Below, piece by piece: positions 1 to 4,018 of a stretch of 5,517 bases of DNA (its first letter is position 1; the number at the start of each line of letters is the position of its first letter). Origin of the DNA: an uncultured Lachnospiraceae bacterium (lineage in GTDB: Bacteria > Bacillota > Clostridia > Lachnospirales > Lachnospiraceae). A program made the translations under genes and the position numbers. Under the pieces are notes generated by a model that was given only the letters and a program-made list of their open reading frames with translations, was not told the DNA's origin and searched no databases. The stretch lies in the NCBI GenBank assembly GCA_934376945.1, contig CAKRPI010000118.1, forward strand, positions 1-5,517. Direction: 5' to 3'.

Positions 1-514
1 CATATACTTCATCATCAAAATATGTTTCACCAACATCTTTGATTGTTTGACGAATCACATAAGGTTCACCCGCATCTAATTTAGCCTGTACTTCTTCAGC
101 ACTCAAGTGCTTACAAGGATCATTGAACTTAAAAGAAATACCTAAGCTTTCAGCTTCTTTTCTTTGAGCTTCAATTTCCTCTTCACTACAGAAACAATAG
201 TGAGCTCCACCCAATTTAATCAATTCTTCCGCATAGCCTTTATACATTGGTAAGCGTTCACTTTGAACATAAGGTCCAAAATCTCCACCAATATCTGGTC
301 CTTCATCCCAGTTCAAGCCACATTCTTTTAAAGTTTTATAAATAACATCTACAGCACCTTCTACTTTACGTTCTTGATCCGTATCCTCGATACGTAATAA
401 GAAGTCTCCACCTTCGTGTTTGGCAATTAAAAATTCAAATAAAGCTGTACGCAAATTTCCAATGTGCATATAGCCAGTTGGACTCGGCGCAAAACGAGTT
501 CTAGTTTTATTCAT
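1..514 (-). CDS. gltX: Glutamyl-tRNA synthetase, N-terminal 171 residues (cut by left edge)
   Basis: Cytoplasmic class I aminoacyl-tRNA synthetase that charges tRNA-Glu (or, in many Bacillota, also tRNA-Gln before amidation) with glutamate using ATP. I translated this frame by hand. It opens [20 protein letters not shown], containing the Rossmann-fold ATP-binding signature (class I HIGH motif as HIGN, residues 17-20), followed by [11 protein letters not shown] and [11 protein letters not shown] (39-49), which are hallmark GluRS segments. Residues 107-136 carry C-x-C-x24-C-x-H (C107, C109, C134, H136), the E. coli-type zinc site in the acceptor-binding region. The family is usually about 480-500 residues, so roughly the last two thirds, including the KMSKS loop and anticodon-binding domain, lie off the left edge. 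The ATG is supported by AAAGGATG (524-531) nine bases upstream. A dedicated promoter lies just ahead, overlapping the previous gene. HIGN in place of HIGH is normal for GluRS and is not a defect. Confidence 0.97.
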   Translation of the reverse strand, partial: MNKTRTRFAPSPTGYMHIGNLRTALFEFLIAKHEGGDFLLRIEDTDQERKVEGAVDVIYKTLKECGLNWDEGPDIGGDFGPYVQSERLPMYKGYAEELIKLGGAHYCFCSEEEIEAQRKEAESLGISFKFNDPCKHLSAEEVQAKLDAGEPYVIRQTIKDVGETYFDDEVY

Positions 515-541
515 AGTTTATATCATCCTTTCGCTCTTAAT

Positions 542-570
542 ATAATAATACGAAACTAATTTTCTTTCAA
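542..570 (-). promoter_or_regulatory. Sigma-A promoter for gltX
   Basis: On the minus strand there is TTGAAA (570-565), a 17-base spacer, and TATTAT (547-542): five of six matches to each consensus hexamer at the ideal spacing. The predicted start, near 535, leaves a leader of about 20 bases holding the gltX ribosome binding site. The -35 lies in the last codons of the GIY-YIG gene, so gltX can be transcribed independently of the upstream genes. The leader is too short for a T-box or other riboswitch. Seen in sequence; activity is inferred. Confidence 0.6.
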
Positions 571-819
571 TATGCCACGAATCAAGTCGCTCTTTTCTTT
601 TCGCGTCATCTGCTTGATTTTATACTCCAATTTGAGTGCAGAAGACTTATCTTCGCACTCCACAAAATAAACAAGCTTACACGGCCTTCTTGCCCTTGTA
701 TACTTAGCCCCTTTGCCTAGATTATGCATTTTCACTCGATTCATTACATTTGTCGTATAGCCCGTATAATATGTTGCGTCTCTACACTCTAAAATATATA
801 CATATTGTCCTTTGATCAT
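556..819 (-). CDS. Small GIY-YIG domain protein (UPF0213/YhbQ type)
   Basis: An 87-residue stand-alone GIY-YIG nuclease-superfamily domain. The first half-motif is YVYIL (6-10) and the second is YYTGYT (17-22), corresponding to GIY and YIG. R28 and H32 in NRVKMHN match the conserved Arg helix. KYTRARRP (39-46) and the acidic E65 in LKLEYKIK match the remaining family landmarks, with E65 the expected metal-binding residue. Length is typical for UPF0213 (80-100). Members are predicted DNA nucleases; their physiological role is poorly defined, with DNA repair or nucleic-acid processing suggested. The protein is soluble, with no signal peptide. The ATG at 819 fits where homologues begin, but no Shine-Dalgarno precedes it; AAAGGA occurs only downstream, in codons 3-4. 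The gene sits between the pilus operon terminator and gltX, has no functional link to pili that I can see, and probably belongs to the housekeeping gltX side. Confidence 0.9.
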   Translation of the reverse strand: MIKGQYVYILECRDATYYTGYTTNVMNRVKMHNLGKGAKYTRARRPCKLVYFVECEDKSSALKLEYKIKQMTRKEKSDLIRGILKEN

Positions 820-825
820 AAAATC

Positions 826-834
826 ATTTTAACA
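826..834 (-). promoter_or_regulatory. Possible extended -10 promoter for the GIY-YIG gene
   Basis: The minus strand reads TGTTAAAAT, an extended -10 (TGn) fused to TAAAAT at 831-826. With the last base of the hexamer at 826 counted as -7, +1 falls on 819, the A of the ATG, which would give a leaderless message. No good -35 stands at 17 bases (TTTATT, 854-849, lies within the terminator loop region), as is common for extended -10 promoters. AT-rich sequence makes chance matches easy. Confidence 0.35.
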
Positions 835-836
835 TG

Positions 837-861
837 AAAAAGAAGGCAAATAAATTGCCTT
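837..861 (-). terminator. Rho-independent terminator of the pilus operon
   Basis: On the minus strand AAGGCAA (861-855) and TTGCCTT (849-843) form a perfect 7-bp stem around the loop TTTAT, followed by CTTTTT (842-837) as U-tract. The stem begins with the last two bases of the TAA stop (862-860) of the accessory pilin gene, so the terminator directly abuts the reading frame. The stem is short, so some read-through into the GIY-YIG gene is possible. Confidence 0.75.
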
Positions 862-1723
862 ACTTTCTCAATTTCTTATAAATCAAATGTAAAATCACTA
901 CCAAAGAGATTAACCCTAGCGTAGCATAGATATTGCCTTGATACTGTACGCCTGTAGGAACATCCACCTTGGTATTCTCAAATAAAAATTCATTTGTTTC
1001 TAGTTTCTTTCCATCTACATATAAGTCATGATCTTTTACTTCAACACAAATAACTTGTTTAGACAAAATATATCCACTAGGTGCCTTTGTTTCTTTCAGA
1101 TACATCTTTTGATCACGCAATAAAAATGTGATTGTTCCATTCCCTTTATATGTTTTGATTTCTTCTTTGCAATCCTTGTCTTTATAACTTGTAAACTCAA
1201 TCGAATCTAAGATTTCTTTTTGCGTATCCCTATCGACCTTTTTAAGCACTAGCTTTTCAAAAGGACTATGCTTTGGATATACAACCACATGATATACCAA
1301 ATCTTCTTCATCCCATTCTGGAACGCTCACAAGCATGGACTGTACATTTTCATATTCATTGATATTGACAGGATCAATGAGATACAATCCCTGGTCTACA
1401 TCAGATATTTTCGCAATTCCCTTTTCATCCGTTTTTACACGTATTCCCTTATATTCTTTATTTTTTAAATCGCCTATCAGTTGTTCCATTTCTTCCGCTT
1501 TTAATTCTGCATTTAAATCTAGACTCACATCTTGAAATGCCTCATCCCATACATAATATCCATCAACAAGCTTTGCGACCTGGACAATCTCAAATTCTAC
1601 ATTCTCCTTAGATAAGTCGTCGATAGAATCTTGTAATTCAATTGTGATCGAACCCATTTCCTGTGCTCTTACAGGAAATATGCAACATAAAAGCAACAAT
1701 ATCCATAAACCTATTTTTTTCAT
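860..1723 (-). CDS. Accessory (probably basal) pilin with Cna-B domain and VPTG sorting signal
   Basis: A 287-residue secreted, wall-sorted pilin subunit. Residues 1-20 are a signal peptide (MKK, hydrophobic core 5-17, likely cleavage after VRA-20). Residues about 25-152 form an N-terminal prealbumin-like domain ending in HVVVYPK (145-151), a classical pilin motif whose K151 is a candidate isopeptide-forming lysine. Residues about 157-250 are a Cna-B/SpaA domain with LVLKKVD (158-164) and the E-box LKETKAPSGY (209-218; E211 the expected catalytic acid). The sorting signal is VPTGV (255-259), followed by a hydrophobic segment (about 262-281) and the tail KKLRK. VPTG has one residue fewer than LPXTG. 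It is the last gene of the operon and its ATG overlaps the sortase stop by four bases; AAGGTGG seven bases upstream fixes the start. Small size, last position and a YPK motif resemble basal pilins such as SpaB/EbpB, but a minor shaft role is also possible. LLCC in the signal peptide is not a lipobox. Confidence 0.88.
   Translation of the reverse strand: MKKIGLWILLLLCCIFPVRAQEMGSITIELQDSIDDLSKENVEFEIVQVAKLVDGYYVWDEAFQDVSLDLNAELKAEEMEQLIGDLKNKEYKGIRVKTDEKGIAKISDVDQGLYLIDPVNINEYENVQSMLVSVPEWDEEDLVYHVVVYPKHSPFEKLVLKKVDRDTQKEILDSIEFTSYKDKDCKEEIKTYKGNGTITFLLRDQKMYLKETKAPSGYILSKQVICVEVKDHDLYVDGKKLETNEFLFENTKVDVPTGVQYQGNIYATLGLISLVVILHLIYKKLRK
1010..1029 (-). repeat. Copy A of a 20-base near-repeat in the last Cna-B strand (accessory pilin)
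   Basis: Eighteen of 20 bases match 4147-4166 in the adhesin. Both encode DLYVDG in the last strand of the terminal Cna-B domain, so this is a paralogous coding repeat, not a mobile or regulatory one. Confidence 0.6.
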
Positions 1724-2475
1724 TTTCTCACCACCTTATACACAATCCATAATACGAAAGGAAACAATATAAAACATACTTCTCTAACAGAATACGATTT
1801 TCTTACTTTCGCTTGATTTTTAGGATAGACCCTTTTCGCCTTTACAATCAGTCGTTTTGTGTTGATTCCATATGGTGTACAAGTTACTAAACTTAAAAGA
1901 TCTTTATCCTTTTCAATCTGTAATTTCAAGATTTCTTCCGGTTCTACTACATAACTATCCATCACTTCATAGACTAATTTCTTTTTGCAGGCATGCACAT
2001 AAATAAGATCCTTCTTCTTCAATTCATCTAAACGCGTAAACAACTTTGCGCTTGGAAGACCTCGATGTCCCGTTAAAATACAATGTGTGTTTTTTCCTCC
2101 AACAGGAAGACTTGAAAAATCAAAGTGTCCAATTCCTGTATTTAAGACTTCATCACTTGTTCCATGATAAATCGCCAGATCCACATTGATCACAGGAATC
2201 TGAATCGTTGCCATGACTTGGGAAGATGTATAATTCAATACATCCTCATAAGGCTCTCTTTCTTTTCCTAAATATAAGTTTTGATTGTAGCTTCTTGCCT
2301 TTTCAAGTTCTTTATGCAGTCTTTCTTCACTTGTATGATCTACTTCCTTATAAAAGCTAGAAATTACATTCTGCATATTCTTTTGAGCATATCCATTTAA
2401 AATCACGGGTAATAGACAAATCAAAAAGCCAAGAAAGAACAGAAAACTATTCTTCCTTTTTCTTCTTGCATACAT
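1720..2475 (-). CDS. Class C (pilin-polymerising) sortase
   Basis: A 251-residue membrane-bound transpeptidase that cleaves pilin sorting signals between Thr and Gly and joins them to a lysine on the next subunit. Catalytic residues are all present: H137 in LTGHRGLPSAKLF (134-146), C199 in LVTCTPYG (196-203) and R208 in NTKRL (205-209). An N-terminal membrane anchor (11-29) follows a basic ARRKRK segment, and a second membrane segment lies at 230-249, the two-anchor layout typical of class C. The segment EPY (74-76) occupies the lid position where class C enzymes normally have DP[W/F/Y], so the lid aspartate is glutamate here. VMATIQIP (87-94) begins the beta-barrel. Length is at the low end of the class. 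C132 and C163 are extra extracellular cysteines; C132 is on the strand leading to H137. The start is supported by AGGA (2486-2489) ten bases upstream. The gene overlaps the backbone pilin by 29 bases and lies between the two pilin genes whose products it should join. Confidence 0.97.
   Translation of the reverse strand: MYARRKRKNSFLFFLGFLICLLPVILNGYAQKNMQNVISSFYKEVDHTSEERLHKELEKARSYNQNLYLGKEREPYEDVLNYTSSQVMATIQIPVINVDLAIYHGTSDEVLNTGIGHFDFSSLPVGGKNTHCILTGHRGLPSAKLFTRLDELKKKDLIYVHACKKKLVYEVMDSYVVEPEEILKLQIEKDKDLLSLVTCTPYGINTKRLIVKAKRVYPKNQAKVRKSYSVREVCFILFPFVLWIVYKVVRK
1731..1737 (-). promoter_or_regulatory. Ribosome binding site of accessory pilin, inside sortase gene
   Basis: AAGGTGG lies seven bases before the ATG at 1723 and at the same time encodes part of the sortase tail KVVRK. 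With the ATGA stop/start overlap, it implies re-initiation by ribosomes finishing the sortase. Confidence 0.7.
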
Positions 2476-4018
2476 ATACCATGATTCCTGCTCCTGTGAT
2501 TACACATGCCAACGTCCCAAATGAACCGGTTACCGGCATTTTTGATCCTGTCTGATTAATTACCTTTAATGTGACACTCGCATCGGATAGACTTGTATTT
2601 AAAGTTGTTGAATGACTTGAAGCTTCTAATTTAATCAAACCTTCTCCATTTGAAGTATAGTTATTACGGTTTTCAACAAATGTAGGTTTAATCTGAATTT
2701 CAATTGCTTCATTCAACAAACGATATCCATCGGGTGCTTTGATTTCCTTCAAATAATATGTTCCTTGATCCAAACCATTGATTATAAAGGTTCCCGCGCT
2801 ATCGGATACAATATCAACATCTTGACTATCCGAAATGACATATCCATTCACCGTCTTTTTTACCTTTACTTGATCTTGCAGACTTTGATCTCGATATAGT
2901 TTAAATGTAGCCCCACTTAATTTGACATCTTTTTCATTTGTCTTTAAACCATCCACTTTATATGTGTAGCACACAACCGTATCCCATGGTGTATTTCCTT
3001 TTGAATTGCTTTGCGGATCATTCGAAAAATTTAATCGTACCTTATTCTCATATCCTTGATTTGAAGTTTTTCGAGCTGCCTTTTCATTTATATACGCATC
3101 GTATGTCAATACGATTGGATCATCCTTATGGATATTATAGGTACTCTTTAAATTATTAAATGTAATTGTAAATCCCTTTGATGTTGTAGAAAAACTATAT
3201 TCTTTCTTATCTAAAATTTTATCTTTGACTTTTACTTGAATCGTGGATTCATTGTAGGACAAAGCTGGATCTATTTCATCTTCGAACTGAAAGAAATACC
3301 CATTGTATCCACTCATATCGGGTACTCTAGTTTCATATTTAAATTGAAAGATTTGATTGATTTCAAAATCACCAATATCATTCCATCCTACTTCATTATC
3401 ATCTTCATGCACCTTTTTAATGATACTTGGATAGTCTGATTTCAACTGAAGCGTTGCCGTAGGAATGGCTGTATCTACCATTGTTAGTGAGCTAGCTCCA
3501 TGTGTATTTGTTACATCGGTCACCTCATCAATTAAGTAAAAACCATAACCTAACTTATCTAAAGTAATATTCCCTTTTGCATCACAGGATGTTACATGCA
3601 CAACATTAGCATCTAAAGTAGAAATCGCATTTTGAATCAGATCAATAAATTTTCGATATTCGCTTTGATTTCCATCGTGATTCAATGACATCATGTAATC
3701 TACAACGTCCTGATCCTCTACATTCTTATTTAGCTTTGAAGACACGAGTTCCTTTATCTTCGATGCATATGCCTCATTTAAAGTATAGTGAAAGGATGTA
3801 TCATCTGCGGATTTATTCACATTAAACAGTTTATAAACGCGAAAGGATTTACCTATCAACGATTGATTCGTATTTGCCTGCAAAACAATGCTAGCTCTTC
3901 CCTCATCAAAGTTTGCGATTCCCTCAACCGCTTCTATACTTTTATCGGCAGCATGTATGGGTGTTGTTAATAGGGACAACATCAATAGCCCTGTATAAAT
4001 TATATTTCTTTTATTCAT
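2447..4018 (-). CDS. Backbone (major) pilin, three-domain, MPVTG-anchored
   Basis: A 523-residue shaft subunit of a sortase-built pilus. Signal peptide 1-23 (cleavage after IHA). N-terminal domain about 40-193, with GKSFRVYKLFNV (56-67) and YGFYLIDEV (158-166), as in fimbrial D1 domains. D2 domain about 198-335, opening with KKV (201-203), containing VPDMSGY (232-238) and FEDEIDP (245-251), and ending YENKVRLNFSNDP (323-335). This matches the RrgB-type Lys-to-Asn isopeptide D2, with K201/K202, D247 and N325 as likely participants. C-terminal Cna-B domain about 350-487, with E-box LKEIKAPDGY (423-432, E425). Sorting signal MPVTG (494-498), membrane segment about 500-516, tail CKKKKEE. No classical YPK motif precedes D2; DYPSIIKK (195-202) stands there. 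The ATG overlaps the adhesin stop by four bases, and AAAAAGGAG nine bases upstream supports it. Size, three-domain layout and adjacency to SrtC identify it as the backbone. Confidence 0.95.
   Translation of the reverse strand: MNKRNIIYTGLLMLSLLTTPIHAADKSIEAVEGIANFDEGRASIVLQANTNQSLIGKSFRVYKLFNVNKSADDTSFHYTLNEAYASKIKELVSSKLNKNVEDQDVVDYMMSLNHDGNQSEYRKFIDLIQNAISTLDANVVHVTSCDAKGNITLDKLGYGFYLIDEVTDVTNTHGASSLTMVDTAIPTATLQLKSDYPSIIKKVHEDDNEVGWNDIGDFEINQIFQFKYETRVPDMSGYNGYFFQFEDEIDPALSYNESTIQVKVKDKILDKKEYSFSTTSKGFTITFNNLKSTYNIHKDDPIVLTYDAYINEKAARKTSNQGYENKVRLNFSNDPQSNSKGNTPWDTVVCYTYKVDGLKTNEKDVKLSGATFKLYRDQSLQDQVKVKKTVNGYVISDSQDVDIVSDSAGTFIINGLDQGTYYLKEIKAPDGYRLLNEAIEIQIKPTFVENRNNYTSNGEGLIKLEASSHSTTLNTSLSDASVTLKVINQTGSKMPVTGSFGTLACVITGAGIMVYVCKKKKEE
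2486..2489 (-). promoter_or_regulatory. Ribosome binding site of sortase, inside backbone pilin gene
   Basis: AGGA precedes the ATG at 2475 by ten bases and lies within codons for the pilin membrane segment. It supports the 29-base overlap as genuine. A stronger AAAAAGGAAG (2463-2454) lies further downstream with no ATG, GTG or TTG in the sortase frame at usable distance, so it does not redefine the start. Confidence 0.5.

Noticed and set aside
455..466. HIGN in place of HIGH in GltX as a damaged catalytic motif
   Set aside because: Glutamyl-tRNA synthetases commonly vary the last position of this motif; the rest of the signature is intact.
515..555. T-box or other riboswitch ahead of gltX
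   Set aside because: Only 41 bases separate the genes and no stem or specifier structure is present.
1203..1213. Short inverted repeat AATCTAAGATT
   Set aside because: Five-base arms within a coding region of AT-rich DNA; expected by chance.
1682..1687. Cys-Cys in the accessory pilin signal peptide as a lipobox
   Set aside because: LLCC lacks the small residue required before the lipidated Cys, and a normal signal peptidase site (VRA-QE) follows.
2526..2536. Perfect inverted repeat CCGGTAACCGG, a GC-rich spot in AT-rich DNA
   Set aside because: It is explained by codons for Pro-Val-Thr-Gly of the sorting signal; with a one-base centre it cannot form a useful hairpin and no U-tract follows.
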